Positions 49,682 to 59,211 of a DNA stretch of 64,000 nucleotides are shown here, piece after piece. A program made the position numbers and the translations under genes. The notes under the pieces were generated by a model, which was given only the letters and a program-made list of their open reading frames with translations, was not told the origin of the DNA and did not search any database. Origin of the DNA: Clostridiales bacterium (lineage in GTDB: Bacteria; Bacillota; Clostridia; Christensenellales; Borkfalkiaceae); NCBI GenBank assembly GCA_015069425.1, contig SVIP01000002.1:166048-230047 (forward strand). Reading direction: 5' to 3'. Each line of letters opens with the position of its first letter. The stretch's first letter is position 1.

Positions 49682-50116
49682 TTAAATCTCCTTTTTCTTT
49701 ACTATATATTTATTTCCTTTCAAGCCTATAACCGTAACTATTTCGCCCTGTGCGATATCGTCTTTTTGATTTTCAGTAACGGCAGACCAAATAACGTCGT
49801 TAATTTTGATAGTTCCTGCTTGATTAAACCCTATATTCGATAAAAGCACGAACTCTTTACCGATAGCCGAATCGGCGTTTGTTTTAGCGTCGCTTTTAAC
49901 AAAGTATTTCATAACCAGTTTTCTAAAACATAAAAGCAGAACTATAGAAATAACGATAAATATTGGGAGGTGAATTTGCCACATTACTCCTAAAGCAGAC
50001 AAAATCATACAAATTACACCACCGCCAACAAACCAAATGGAAACCATTTCGCTCGTAACAAATTCAATAATGAGCGCGCAAACTATTATTCCCAAATACG
50101 CATAAATCCAACCCAT
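49682..50116 (-). CDS. NfeD-family membrane protein
   Basis: A 144-aa protein of the short NfeD type: helices at about 4-22, 28-45 and 50-70 and a C-terminal OB-fold (about 85-144, IGKEFVLLSNIGFNQAGTIK and KDDIAQGEIVTVIGLKGN). Short NfeD proteins normally pair with an SPFH protein, and the following gene is one. The parB gene precedes it by 14 bp, so it is probably co-transcribed with parAB. Confidence 0.88.
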   Translation of the reverse strand: MGWIYAYLGIIVCALIIEFVTSEMVSIWFVGGGVICMILSALGVMWQIHLPIFIVISIVLLLCFRKLVMKYFVKSDAKTNADSAIGKEFVLLSNIGFNQAGTIKINDVIWSAVTENQKDDIAQGEIVTVIGLKGNKYIVKKKEI

Positions 50117-50130
50117 TATATTTGCTCTCC

Positions 50131-51036
50131 TTATTTTTTGGAATTTTTCAAAAACTCTAAAATTTCACTAAGTCTATCTAAATCGTCACGGGTATAATAG
50201 TCAATGTAAATTCTGCCCTTTTTATCGTTGCCGATAGCGTTTACTCTCGTTCCAAAAACCCTTTGCATATCACCGATAAGTTCTTTAAGTTCCAAAGAAA
50301 GTTCCATTTTAACTTTCTTTTTCGCTTTTTCTTCTGGTGGAGCGAAATAATCTTTAACGCATTTTTCAATTTCACGAACGCTAAACCCCTCTTTAATAGC
50401 CCTTTCCGCAATCTTAATCTGGTCGATTTGCGGTACGGAAACGAGCGTTCTTGCGTGACCTGCGGAAAGATTGCCGTTAGCGACTAATTTAATTACTTCA
50501 GGTGCGAGGTTAAGTAGTCTTAAGGTATTAGCAATTGCAGGACGAGATTTGCCTATACGGTCTGCAAGTTCTTCTTGCGTCATACCATAATCGTTCATAA
50601 GCGAACGCATTGCGGTTGCCGCTTCGATAGGGTTTAGGTCTTCTCTTTGCAAGTTTTCAATGAGTGAAATTTCTTTTATTTGGCGTTCGTTATAAGTCTT
50701 AACAATAACTGGAACTTTGGAAAGTCCAGCAAGTTTACTAGCTCTAAAACGACGCTCACCGGCAATAATCATATATCTATCGCCACTCTTATTGACGATA
50801 ATCGGCATAATCACGCCATGCTTAGAAATAGAATCAGCGAGCTCTTTTAGTGCTGTTTCATCAAACACTTTACGAGGTTGATTTGGGTTGGCAAAAATAG
50901 CCGAAACGTCTATTTCCGTAACACCCTCGCCCTTTTTAGTAGGCTCTTCGTCAAATAAAAGACTTTTACCGTAATCCTCTTCGGTCTCCGAAAACAATGC
51001 GGATAACCCTTTACCTAATCCTCTGTTTGGTTTCAT
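50131..51036 (-). CDS. parB: chromosome-partitioning protein ParB (Spo0J)
   Basis: A 301-aa CTP-dependent DNA clamp that loads at parS and spreads to organise the origin region. MKPNRGLGKGLSALFSETEE is a typical N-terminus. The ParB/Srx domain contains ANPNQPRKVFDE and the CTP-binding MIIAGERRFRASKLAG. The HTH follows (EELADRIGKSRPAIANTLRL), and a C-terminal dimerisation domain ends the protein. It is followed by NfeD and preceded by parA. parS sites are present 3.5 kb away. Confidence 0.97.
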   Translation of the reverse strand: MKPNRGLGKGLSALFSETEEDYGKSLLFDEEPTKKGEGVTEIDVSAIFANPNQPRKVFDETALKELADSISKHGVIMPIIVNKSGDRYMIIAGERRFRASKLAGLSKVPVIVKTYNERQIKEISLIENLQREDLNPIEAATAMRSLMNDYGMTQEELADRIGKSRPAIANTLRLLNLAPEVIKLVANGNLSAGHARTLVSVPQIDQIKIAERAIKEGFSVREIEKCVKDYFAPPEEKAKKKVKMELSLELKELIGDMQRVFGTRVNAIGNDKKGRIYIDYYTRDDLDRLSEILEFLKNSKK

Positions 51037-51107
51037 TTTACTTTCTCCGTTTAGTATTATCTACCCGACCACTATTTGGTCAAGTTATAAAGCCGAATTT
51101 TCGGCAA

Positions 51108-51884
51108 TTAATTCTTTTTAGCAGGTTGTCTTGACAAGAATTCATCAGTAAGCGCAAGGTAGGCCTTTGCACCAGAACACTTAGTATCGTGCAACATTAT
51201 CGGCACGCCGTGGCTAGGTGCTTCCGCAAGCCTAATGTTTCTTGGAATTGCCGTTTCAAATACACGCTTGCCAAAGAATTTCTTTATTTCTCCTGAAATT
51301 TGACGGGAAATAATAGCACGGTTATCGTTCATTGTAAGAACTACGCCTTCTATCTTCAATGATGGATTAAGATGCTTTACTACCAATTTAATAGTATTCA
51401 TAAGTTGGCTTAATCCTTCTAAAGCATAGTATTCGCTTTGTATTGGAATTATAACCGTATCAGATGCTGCCAATGCGTTAATAGTAAGAAGTCCAAGCGA
51501 TGGTGGACAGTCAATCGTAATAAAATCGTAACTTGACCTAGCCTTTTCGAGAACTCTACTTAAAACGTGCTCTCTATCCTTAACGTAAACGAGTTCAACT
51601 TCCGCTCCTGCTAAGTCAATATTTGATGGCAGAATATCTAATCCGTCAATACAGGTCTTAACTACGGCGTCCTCAATAGGCATATCGTCAATCATGACGT
51701 TATACACCGAGTTTTTAACCTCACTCTTAGCAAAACCGAGTCCGCTAGTCGCATTGCCTTGCGGGTCAAGGTCAACTATTAAACACTTATAACCCTTGCT
51801 CGCAAGATAGCTCGACATGTTTACACAAGTGGTCGTTTTACCGACCCCGCCTTTTTGGTTTGAAAAAGCAATTATTTTTCCCAT
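51108..51884 (-). CDS. parA: chromosome-partitioning ATPase ParA (Soj)
   Basis: A 258-aa Walker-type ATPase with ParB as partner. The deviant Walker A is NQKGGVGKTTTCVNM (about 9-23). Walker B-like DLDPQGNATSGLG (about 39-51) and the second motif DFITIDCPPSLGLL follow. It lacks the N-terminal HTH of plasmid ParA proteins, as usual for chromosomal Soj. It has a good AGGAGAG Shine-Dalgarno and lies 51 bp after ftsH. Confidence 0.97.
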   Translation of the reverse strand: MGKIIAFSNQKGGVGKTTTCVNMSSYLASKGYKCLIVDLDPQGNATSGLGFAKSEVKNSVYNVMIDDMPIEDAVVKTCIDGLDILPSNIDLAGAEVELVYVKDREHVLSRVLEKARSSYDFITIDCPPSLGLLTINALAASDTVIIPIQSEYYALEGLSQLMNTIKLVVKHLNPSLKIEGVVLTMNDNRAIISRQISGEIKKFFGKRVFETAIPRNIRLAEAPSHGVPIMLHDTKCSGAKAYLALTDEFLSRQPAKKN

Positions 51885-51935
51885 AAAACTCTCCTATCCT
51901 AAGTATTTTATTGCTTCTACTAAGCGTTTTATCTT

Positions 51936-54023
51936 TTATTTATCTTCGGTTTCCGTATCCTTATTAGGGGTTTGTTCAACCGTTTCTTCAGCCTTTTCTT
52001 CTGCTTTCTCGTCAGTTTTTTCTTCTGGGACGATTATGTCTTTAACAGCCTTTCTGTTAAAGGGATTTTCTTTTAGCGTGCGTTCATTCTCATCCATAAA
52101 CGCCATAATCTCTTCCACACTCTTTCCCTCCATAAGAAGTTCAACTTCTTCAGAGAAAATAGTTTCTCTCTCAACTAAAAGTCTTGCCATATTGTCGAGA
52201 AGCGTTTTGTTTTCCTTTAATAATTTTCTTGCCTTTTGCAAGCCACCGTCAATAATTAATCTAATTTCTTCGTCGATTATAGCGGCAGTTTCTTCTGAAT
52301 ATGAAACGTGTGACGCCATATCTCTTCCTATAAACACTTCTTTATCCGAGCCGTAAGAAATCGGGCCAACTTTTTCACTCATACCCCACTCGGTAACCAT
52401 AAGTCTTGCACGCTTTGTTACCATTTGAATATCGCCCGATGCCCCTGCCGAAATATCCTTAATAATAAGTTCTTCGGCAACTCTTCCGCCAAGAGCCATA
52501 ACTATATCGTCTAAAAGTTTAGCCTTGGTTAAGTGGTTATCGTCGGTATCAGGTCTAGTCATAGTGTATCCAGCCGCTTGCCCACGTGGAATAATAGAAA
52601 CTTCGTGAACAGGGTCGCAATTTGGCAAAAGCTTAGCAAGAATTGCGTGTCCCGATTCGTGATAAGCGGTAATTCTCTTATCCGTTTCGGTGACCAACCT
52701 ACTCTTTTTCTGCGGTCCCATAATAACCTTATTAATACCTTCGTAGAGGTCTTTATTCGTGATACACTTTCTATTTTCTCTAGCCGCTAAAATTGCCGCT
52801 TCGTTTAAAAGGTTTTCTAAGTCCGCACCCGAGAAACCACTGGTCATTCTAGCAACAGTCTTAAAGTTAACTTCGTTTGCCAACGGTTTATTTCTAGCGT
52901 GTACTTTTAATATAGCCTCTCTTCCACGAACGTCTGGCGTATTAACGTAAATTTGTCTATCAAATCTACCTGGACGGAGAAGTGCAGGGTCTAAAATATC
53001 TGCACGGTTGGTTGCAGCCATAACGATAATACCATCGTTGGTTTCAAAACCGTCCATCTGCACGAGAAGTTGGTTAAGGGTTTGCTCTCTTTCATCGTGT
53101 CCGCCACCCATACCAGTACCACGCTGACGACCTACCGCATCGATTTCGTCAATAAACACGATACACGGCATACTCTTTTTTGCAACGTCAAATAAATCTC
53201 TAACTCTTGACGCACCAACACCGACGAACATTTCCACAAAGTCCGAACCACTTATTGAGAAGAACGGAACACCCGCTTCACCGGCAACCGCTTTTGCGAA
53301 CAAGGTTTTACCTGTTCCGGGAGGCCCAACTAAAAGCACGCCTTTAGGAATTCTTGCGCCAAGTTCCGAGAACTTTTTGGGATTTTTAAGGAAATCAACA
53401 ACTTCTGCAAGTTCTTCCTTTTCCTCTTCTGCGCCGGCAACGTCAGTAAATCTAACCTTTAAATTATGGTTTACTCTTGCGTTGGTTTTAGCAAAATTCA
53501 TTGCGCCCTTTGTTCCGCCTTGAGTTTGCATCATTATAATAAAGAATACAACCGCAATTAGAACGCATCCTACAATCGGTAATAGCGATGACCAGATAGA
53601 GCCTGCATTAGGGTCAGTATAAGTAAACTTAACTTTTGCGTCATTCAGCGCCTTTTGCAAATCACTTGCATCTGCCCTAGAATAATTGGTTGTATATGCA
53701 CGAGTAGCAATATAACTATTTTCAACACCTAATATCTCTAAGTCAAAATTAACAACGTAACCATCGAACACAACGTTTTTAATAACGATTTTATCAAATC
53801 CGATATACTTATCACGAATATCTTTATAAATGTTTTCGGCATTAATAGCCTTTAATTCATTTGCAGTAAGTCCATCATCGTTAACTGACTCAACAATAGC
53901 ATAAAAGTCTGAATATCCAACGGATTTACGAGAGCTAAAACAATTGACAAGGGATATTGCCCCAATTGCTAAGATAATAACCGCAAGCACAATCCATATA
54001 GACCTTGATTTTTTGGTTTTCAA
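51936..54023 (-). CDS. ftsH: ATP-dependent zinc metalloprotease FtsH
   Basis: A 695-aa membrane protease. Two transmembrane helices (about 10-28 and 147-165) flank an extracytoplasmic domain. The AAA domain has Walker A GPPGTGKT (233-240) and Walker [12 protein letters not shown] (about 288-298), and the zinc motif HESGH is at 455-459. An acidic C-terminal tail (about 660-695) is rich in Glu and Thr. The start codon is TTG at 54023 with an AAGGAGA Shine-Dalgarno 9 nt upstream, unusual but clear. It degrades misassembled membrane proteins and controls regulators. Confidence 0.97.
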   Translation of the reverse strand: MKTKKSRSIWIVLAVIILAIGAISLVNCFSSRKSVGYSDFYAIVESVNDDGLTANELKAINAENIYKDIRDKYIGFDKIVIKNVVFDGYVVNFDLEILGVENSYIATRAYTTNYSRADASDLQKALNDAKVKFTYTDPNAGSIWSSLLPIVGCVLIAVVFFIIMMQTQGGTKGAMNFAKTNARVNHNLKVRFTDVAGAEEEKEELAEVVDFLKNPKKFSELGARIPKGVLLVGPPGTGKTLFAKAVAGEAGVPFFSISGSDFVEMFVGVGASRVRDLFDVAKKSMPCIVFIDEIDAVGRQRGTGMGGGHDEREQTLNQLLVQMDGFETNDGIIVMAATNRADILDPALLRPGRFDRQIYVNTPDVRGREAILKVHARNKPLANEVNFKTVARMTSGFSGADLENLLNEAAILAARENRKCITNKDLYEGINKVIMGPQKKSRLVTETDKRITAYHESGHAILAKLLPNCDPVHEVSIIPRGQAAGYTMTRPDTDDNHLTKAKLLDDIVMALGGRVAEELIIKDISAGASGDIQMVTKRARLMVTEWGMSEKVGPISYGSDKEVFIGRDMASHVSYSEETAAIIDEEIRLIIDGGLQKARKLLKENKTLLDNMARLLVERETIFSEEVELLMEGKSVEEIMAFMDENERTLKENPFNRKAVKDIIVPEEKTDEKAEEKAEETVEQTPNKDTETEDK

Positions 54024-54438
54024 TTTACAAATCTCCTTAAATTATAGCAATAATATCTTTAGTATATGTCAAAACCATTTAAATAACCTTGAATATGCTT
54101 ATAAATAATTAAAAATGGGCAAAACGTTAGTTAAATAAAAGGATTTTAAATATCTATTTTTATAATATTATACAACATTTTCAGATAAAATACAATAGTA
54201 TTTTAAAAATTTTTAATATTTTGTTAAAAATAGCGCTATCAATTATTAAATGGCGCAAATTAGTTAGCGCAAAGAAAATTCAAAAAATTACATGCACCAT
54301 TTAATATTGCACCAAAATTATAATGACTTTTATTTATAATTTTATATCAATTAACATAAGTTATTAACAAAAGTTGTCAACTTATTAACATTAGAGTTTT
54401 TTCTATATTTCGTATAATTTTATCAAAATATATAAAAA

Positions 54439-54452
54439 GTTTCACGTGGAAC
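54439..54452. promoter_or_regulatory. near-consensus parS site
   Basis: GTTTCACGTGGAAC differs from parS (TGTTTCACGTGAAACA) at one inner base and at both outer bases. Probable weak ParB site. Confidence 0.55.
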
Positions 54453-54664
54453 TTTAAAACGTGTTTCAATTTTAAAAATACGACAAAATAAAATGATTAA
54501 AATTAAAATATTTTAGCTTTTAAAAAATCTCATTTAGACGGTCTGAGACAGAATGACAAAAAATTTTGCTCGGCAATTTTTATCCTCATTTTCTCTGAGA
54601 ACGTTGTCAATTTTGTCATGTTTAACGTTGAATTGTATTTAATTAAACATTAAAGTTCAAAATT

Positions 54665-54680
54665 TGTTTCACGTGAAACA
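54665..54680. promoter_or_regulatory. parS site
   Basis: TGTTTCACGTGAAACA, an exact 16-bp match to consensus parS. ParB should bind here and spread. Confidence 0.95.
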
Positions 54681-54708
54681 GTGGTTTTATAAAAGCCACA
54701 AAACATTG

Positions 54709-54724
54709 TGTTTCACGTGAAACA
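54709..54724. promoter_or_regulatory. parS site
   Basis: A second exact TGTTTCACGTGAAACA, centred 44 bp from the first. Confidence 0.95.
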
Positions 54725-54867
54725 ATGGAAAAAGTAACTGTTATTTATGTTTTCTTCTGTAATATTGCCCGATTTTAATAAAAATTGTTTAATTTTTGCT
54801 GTTTTTTGTGTATAAAATACCTATTTGGGGGAATAATAGAACGGAAAATAATGTTTGGTGGTTAAAA

Positions 54868-55437
54868 ATGAACGAGATTTTATACACGCACAGCGTTTTT
54901 AATAAATATGCACACGAAGGAATTAGACAATCTCTAATAAATTGCAACCCAGAAAATAAAAAGCCTATATTTGTATGCATCGGCAGTGACTTAGTGCTTG
55001 GTGATAGTCTTGGGCCATTGGTAGGCACACTTTTAAGAAAAAAAGCGGTGCGTTCTTATATATACGGCACACTAAACTATCCAATCACGTCAAAAGAAGT
55101 TGAATATGCAAGAACTTGCGTAAAACAAATGCACCCAAACTCTATTACAATCGCCATAGACGCCGCTGTTGGTGGTGCGGAAGATATAGGATTGGTGCGT
55201 GTTTTAAACAAAGGGTTAAAACCTGGTTTAGGGGTGGACAAAAACTTAGGAATAATAGGAGATATAAGCATAATCGGGGTAGTCGCAGAAAAATCACTTA
55301 AAAACTATAATCTTTTCAATTTGACAAGGTTAAATTTAATATATAAGATGGCTGAATGTATAGCAAACGGAGTAGCAGACTATCTTTCTTATATAAATAG
55401 CGGTGGCGCAGACAATTTTTCGTCTTTTGGCGCATAA
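54868..55437 (+). CDS. yyaC: YyaC-family spore protein (DUF1256, predicted peptidase fold)
   Basis: A 189-aa protein of the DUF1256/YyaC family, related to the GPR spore protease fold. Motifs FVCIGSDLVLGDSLGPLVG (about 35-53) and ITIAIDAAVGGAEDIGLVRV are diagnostic, with the aspartates typical of the GPR-like active site. The frame starts earlier, but the ATG at 54868 follows TTGGTGG and fits the family length. yyaC lies near parAB in other Bacillota, and the same neighbourhood is present here. It is expressed during sporulation in the family. Confidence 0.9.
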   Translation: MNEILYTHSVFNKYAHEGIRQSLINCNPENKKPIFVCIGSDLVLGDSLGPLVGTLLRKKAVRSYIYGTLNYPITSKEVEYARTCVKQMHPNSITIAIDAAVGGAEDIGLVRVLNKGLKPGLGVDKNLGIIGDISIIGVVAEKSLKNYNLFNLTRLNLIYKMAECIANGVADYLSYINSGGADNFSSFGA

Positions 55438-55503
55438 AAACTGATAAAGCACACAAAATATACCTATAAGGGTTTTTCGCCTAATATTTTGCAAATATAA
55501 ATG

Positions 55504-55540
55504 AAAAGAGCCAAATATTGAATTTGGCTCTTTTCTATAT
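55504..55540. terminator. bidirectional intrinsic terminator
   Basis: A 12-bp stem AAAAGAGCCAAA / TTTGGCTCTTTT with a 7-nt loop and flanking T-rich DNA. It separates convergent yyaC and gltX. Confidence 0.85.
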
Positions 55541-55553
55541 AATTAACATTAAA

Positions 55554-56993
55554 TTATTTGTTGACCTTATTGATTGAATAATCAATTCTCTCTAAGGTTG
55601 CTTCTTTTCCTAAAATATCAGCAACTTCAGTTGCGCCACCAGCAGTTGATTGTTTACCAGTAATTGCAATACGCATTATCCAAAGTAGCGCTTGCTTTTT
55701 TACCTCTAGGCTTGCTGATAATTCTACTAGCGCATTAAATAACGATGAATTATTCCAATCTTGTAGGCTCTCTAGTGTTGATTTAATTTTTGGTAAAAGG
55801 TCTTTTGCAAGTTCAATTGACGACTTTTGTTTTTGGTTTTCAAACAATTCAAGTTCATAGTCACCAAACTCTTCTAAAAAGTCAATTTTTTCAGCAATTT
55901 CAGAATAAATAGAAACTCTGCCTTTTGCCAACGATAAAAGTTTATCTTCGTCATATTTGCCATACGCTTTACTTTGCTTTAAGAATTCGTAAGCCTTTTC
56001 CTTAAATTCAACGTCAGACATCTCTTTAATATATTCGCCAGACAACCACTTCATTTTGGTTTCATCAAATATAGCGGGGGATTTGCCAATACCCTCAAGA
56101 GAGAAATTCTGAATGAGCTCGTCTAAATTCATTTTTTCAACGTTGCCTTTTGGACTCCAACCCAAAAGAGCAATGTAATTGACGATTGATTCTTTTACGT
56201 AGCCTTTTTTAACAAAATCTTCGTAACTTGCATCACCATTTCTCTTTGAAAGTTTATGTTGAGCATCTTTCATAATAGGTGGTAAATGAATATACACAGG
56301 GCGTTCCCAACCGTATGCATCATACATTAAATTATATTTGGGGGTAGAAGAAAGGTACTCGATACCACGAATAACGTGAGTAATTCCCATTAAATGGTCG
56401 TCAATAACGTTTGCAAAGTTATAAGTGGGCATACCGTCACTTTTAATTAAAATACCGTCCTCAATGTCTTTATAGTCAACGCTAATTTCACCGTAAACCA
56501 AATCATAGTAAGTACCAGTGCCACTCTCTGGAACGTTTTGACGAATAACGTATGGCTCACCGTTTGCTATCTTTTGTTCGATTTCTTCTTTAGAAAGGGA
56601 TAAACAGTGTTTGTCATAGCGCATATTTCCAGCATCGTCTTTTAAGGTCTCAATTCTTTCTGGAGAACAGAAACAATAGTATGCGCCCCCTAATTCTACA
56701 AGTTTTTTAGCATATTCGGTATAAATATTTTTTCTTTCACTTTGAACGTACGGACCAAAATCGCCACCAACGTCCGGGCCTTCGTCATACATAATTTTTG
56801 AATCACGCATGGTGTCGTAAATTATTTGAACAGAGCCGTCAACGTATCTAGCAGTGTCCGTGTCTTCTATTCTTAATATAAAGTCTCCACCGTTCATTTT
56901 AGAATATAAAAATCCGTAAAGAGCAGTTCTAAGTCCACCGATATGCAAATACCCCGTTGGGCTTGGTGCAAAACGTGTTCTGACTTTTTTCAT
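55554..56993 (-). CDS. gltX: glutamyl-tRNA synthetase
   Basis: A 479-aa class I aminoacyl-tRNA synthetase that charges tRNA-Glu (and tRNA-Gln in bacteria using the amidotransferase route). APSPTGYLHIGGLRTALY contains the HIGH-type site, and KLSKRNGD the KMSKS-type loop. The anticodon-binding region forms the C-terminal third. The frame extends to 57017, but the ATG at 56993 has GGAGATA upstream and gives the usual MKKVRTRFAPSP start. radC lies 28 bp upstream on the same strand. Confidence 0.96.
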   Translation of the reverse strand: MKKVRTRFAPSPTGYLHIGGLRTALYGFLYSKMNGGDFILRIEDTDTARYVDGSVQIIYDTMRDSKIMYDEGPDVGGDFGPYVQSERKNIYTEYAKKLVELGGAYYCFCSPERIETLKDDAGNMRYDKHCLSLSKEEIEQKIANGEPYVIRQNVPESGTGTYYDLVYGEISVDYKDIEDGILIKSDGMPTYNFANVIDDHLMGITHVIRGIEYLSSTPKYNLMYDAYGWERPVYIHLPPIMKDAQHKLSKRNGDASYEDFVKKGYVKESIVNYIALLGWSPKGNVEKMNLDELIQNFSLEGIGKSPAIFDETKMKWLSGEYIKEMSDVEFKEKAYEFLKQSKAYGKYDEDKLLSLAKGRVSIYSEIAEKIDFLEEFGDYELELFENQKQKSSIELAKDLLPKIKSTLESLQDWNNSSLFNALVELSASLEVKKQALLWIMRIAITGKQSTAGGATEVADILGKEATLERIDYSINKVNK

Positions 56994-57021
56994 AAAATAT
57001 CTCCTTTTTATAATCAATTAG

Positions 57022-57729
57022 TTATTTAACGTTGGTATCATTCTTAATTTTCTCTAACGCACCTTCGTTTCTATAACTATAAGTGTCATTATTAGCAAAT
57101 ATAACGTGGTCGATAAGTGAGGCACCGTGTAATAAGCAAGCTAAGTTAACCTTTTTTGTGGCAATATCGTCAAGTTCGCTAGGTTTCGCCACACCACTGG
57201 TGTGGTTATGCGCAATTATCACAAATGCAGGTTTGAATATCGCAATCATTTTGCCAACATCAGACATAGATGCTGAAACTTGATCTGACATTTTATCGGT
57301 AAACTCTACTGTAGACAAAACTTTATACTTACTGTTCAGCATTAAAAGATAGAACTTTTCTTCAGTTTCGTTTAAAAACTTTTCAATTAAATATTCTTTA
57401 ACGTCAGCAAGGTTTTTAACAAGTGCTGGCTTTACCTTTTGCTCAGAAATTCTTTTAATCAACTGCCCAATAAGGATTAGATATCCAGCCGTTGATCTGC
57501 CAATTCCCTCAACCGATTCAAGAGCAAGTTGTTCCGCCTCCAATACGTTTTGTATTGAGCCAAAACGACTAAGCAGTAAATGAGCCGTTTCGTTGGTGTT
57601 CTTTCTAGGGATAGCTCCAAATAACAACACTTCTAAAAGTTCGTGGTCGGGCATAGACTGACAATTATTTAAAACTTTTTCTATCATTCGTTGACGGTGT
57701 CCGTCGTGAATACCTTTTAATTCACTCAT
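57022..57729 (-). CDS. radC: RadC family JAB/MPN-domain protein
   Basis: A 235-aa protein with an N-terminal helix-hairpin-helix (about 60-85, LALESVEGIGRSTAGYLI) and a C-terminal JAMM metal motif (IIAHNHTSGVAKPSELD, about 185-202). The family was linked to DNA repair, but its enzymatic role is not settled. The frame extends to 57846, but the ATG at 57729 sits 7 nt after a TAAAAT -10 box, so a leaderless message starting MSELKGIHDGHRQRM is predicted, and no Shine-Dalgarno is visible. Confidence 0.92.
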   Translation of the reverse strand: MSELKGIHDGHRQRMIEKVLNNCQSMPDHELLEVLLFGAIPRKNTNETAHLLLSRFGSIQNVLEAEQLALESVEGIGRSTAGYLILIGQLIKRISEQKVKPALVKNLADVKEYLIEKFLNETEEKFYLLMLNSKYKVLSTVEFTDKMSDQVSASMSDVGKMIAIFKPAFVIIAHNHTSGVAKPSELDDIATKKVNLACLLHGASLIDHVIFANNDTYSYRNEGALEKIKNDTNVK

Positions 57730-57736
57730 AATATTT

Positions 57737-57764
57737 ATTTTATCATATTTTCTATAAAAAGCAA
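57737..57764 (-). promoter_or_regulatory. promoter of radC, leaderless spacing
   Basis: On the minus strand TTGCTT (57759-57764), 16-bp spacer, TAAAAT (57737-57742), then 7 nt to the ATG. Confidence 0.6.
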
Positions 57765-57865
57765 AATATTTTATTCCAAAAGGTGCATTTAAACGAAAAA
57801 TAGTATATACTAAAAGTAGTAAGCACTCTATTTGATTAGATAGCAATTTTAATAGGTAGGCAATA

Positions 57866-59146
57866 ATGAAAGATTTTCAAAATTTTATAGACGACCTTAA
57901 AATATTAGTCTCTTTTAACACAGAAAAAGCAACTGCTAAACACGACGCCCCTTTTGGCGAAGAAAATAAAAAGGCACTTGAATATTTCTTAAAACGTGCG
58001 GAAGAAATGGGCTTTTCAACCATTAACTACGACAATTATATTGGCGAAATTATCTTTGGCGAGGGAGAGCAAGAAATAGGTATAATTGGACATCTAGACG
58101 TCGTTCCCGCTGGAACAGATTGGCAAACACCGCCGTTTACCCTTACCGAAAAGGAGGGTGTGCTTTACGGAAGAGGTGTAGCAGATGACAAAGGTCCAAC
58201 GCTTTTGTGTCTTTACGCACTAAAAGAATTAAAGGATAGCGGAGCAAATCCCAACTGCAAGTTTAGATTTTTTGTAGGCTGTAATGAAGAAAGTGGGTGG
58301 AAAGACATTGATTATTTACAAACTAAAACCACTCTTCCAACCTACGGTTTTTCACCCGACGGTATGTTCCCATTGTCTTATGCGGAAAAAGGCGTGTTTG
58401 AAGTTCAGTTTTTACTTCCCGAATTTAAGAATTTCAAAGACATATCAGGCGGTTTTGCAGTAAACGCCGTTTGCGCTCTTGCTACCGTAAAAGTAACGGG
58501 AGATATTGATTACGATTTAATAAAAAAATATAACCTTTCGGTAAACGACGGTGTAATAACTTCAATAGGGGTGGCGGCACACGGTTCAACGCCACACCTT
58601 GGAAAGAACGCCTTTTTGCCATTACTTTCTTTTATGCGGGATTGCGGTGAGGATTTATCTAGCATTGTCGAATACTTATTTAATGATAAAGCAGGCGTAT
58701 TCAAAATGCAAAATGAACAAGGGATAATAACACTTTCGCCAAACATTATTCGTAATATAAACGGTAAAACTTATCTTTCAGCCGACGTTAGAATCCCCGC
58801 ACCCTTTAATATTGATGATTTATTACCCTTACTCAATTCGTTTGGTATTGAATATAATATAATCTGTTCACATCAACCAGTTATGGTAGAAAAAGAGGGT
58901 TGGTTTGTATCTGCGTTGCTTTCCGCTTATAAAGAAATCACAAAAGACAACGACGCAAAGCCAATGAGTATGTGCGGAAGCACCTTTGCAAGAGCCTTTG
59001 AAAAAGGTTGTTCGTTTGGTCCCGATTCTAAAGAACGAGATTTTAGGATACACAACTCCGACGAAAACATTCGTGTTGACGAAATTAAAAAAATGTACGA
59101 AATATATAAAACAGCACTCTTTAAACTTTCAAATAAGGCTAACTAA
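57866..59146 (+). CDS. M20-family metallopeptidase, PepV/dipeptidase-like
   Basis: A 426-aa cytoplasmic dipeptidase of the M20A PepV type. Metal and catalytic motifs: [12 protein letters not shown] (about 73-84), [13 protein letters not shown] (about 103-115), [14 protein letters not shown] (about 135-148) and, near the C-terminus, [11 protein letters not shown]-like [10 protein letters not shown]. PepV cleaves N-terminal dipeptides. The start follows AGGTAGG. It is monocistronic, with a short gap to the amino-acid-kinase gene in the same direction. Confidence 0.9.
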   Translation: MKDFQNFIDDLKILVSFNTEKATAKHDAPFGEENKKALEYFLKRAEEMGFSTINYDNYIGEIIFGEGEQEIGIIGHLDVVPAGTDWQTPPFTLTEKEGVLYGRGVADDKGPTLLCLYALKELKDSGANPNCKFRFFVGCNEESGWKDIDYLQTKTTLPTYGFSPDGMFPLSYAEKGVFEVQFLLPEFKNFKDISGGFAVNAVCALATVKVTGDIDYDLIKKYNLSVNDGVITSIGVAAHGSTPHLGKNAFLPLLSFMRDCGEDLSSIVEYLFNDKAGVFKMQNEQGIITLSPNIIRNINGKTYLSADVRIPAPFNIDDLLPLLNSFGIEYNIICSHQPVMVEKEGWFVSALLSAYKEITKDNDAKPMSMCGSTFARAFEKGCSFGPDSKERDFRIHNSDENIRVDEIKKMYEIYKTALFKLSNKAN

Positions 59147-59211
59147 ACGCTTGGATATTTCTTGTTTTTGATATATAATTTAATAGTAAATTTGATTTTA
59201 CAGGAGAGAAA

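Larger units (their letters stand above)
54024..54867. other. 844-bp intergenic region with parS sites
   Basis: It separates divergent ftsH and yyaC. It holds two exact parS sites and a near copy (listed separately), AT-rich stretches, two TTATTAACA motifs near 54360 and 54391 that are only loosely similar to DnaA boxes, and an inverted ATGACAAAA / TTTTGTCAT pair near 54550 and 54612. No coding frame or structured RNA is recognised. I do not claim an origin here. Confidence 0.65.

Noticed and set aside
51817-52356. Plus-strand ORF of 179 aa across parA/ftsH
   Set aside because: It is antisense to the ends of two certain genes and is low-complexity serine/phenylalanine sequence.
54024-54867. 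Replication origin
   Set aside because: AT-rich with parS sites and two weak TTATTAACA motifs, but there is no cluster of TTATCCACA DnaA boxes, and dnaA lies about 9 kb away with its own upstream region outside the window.
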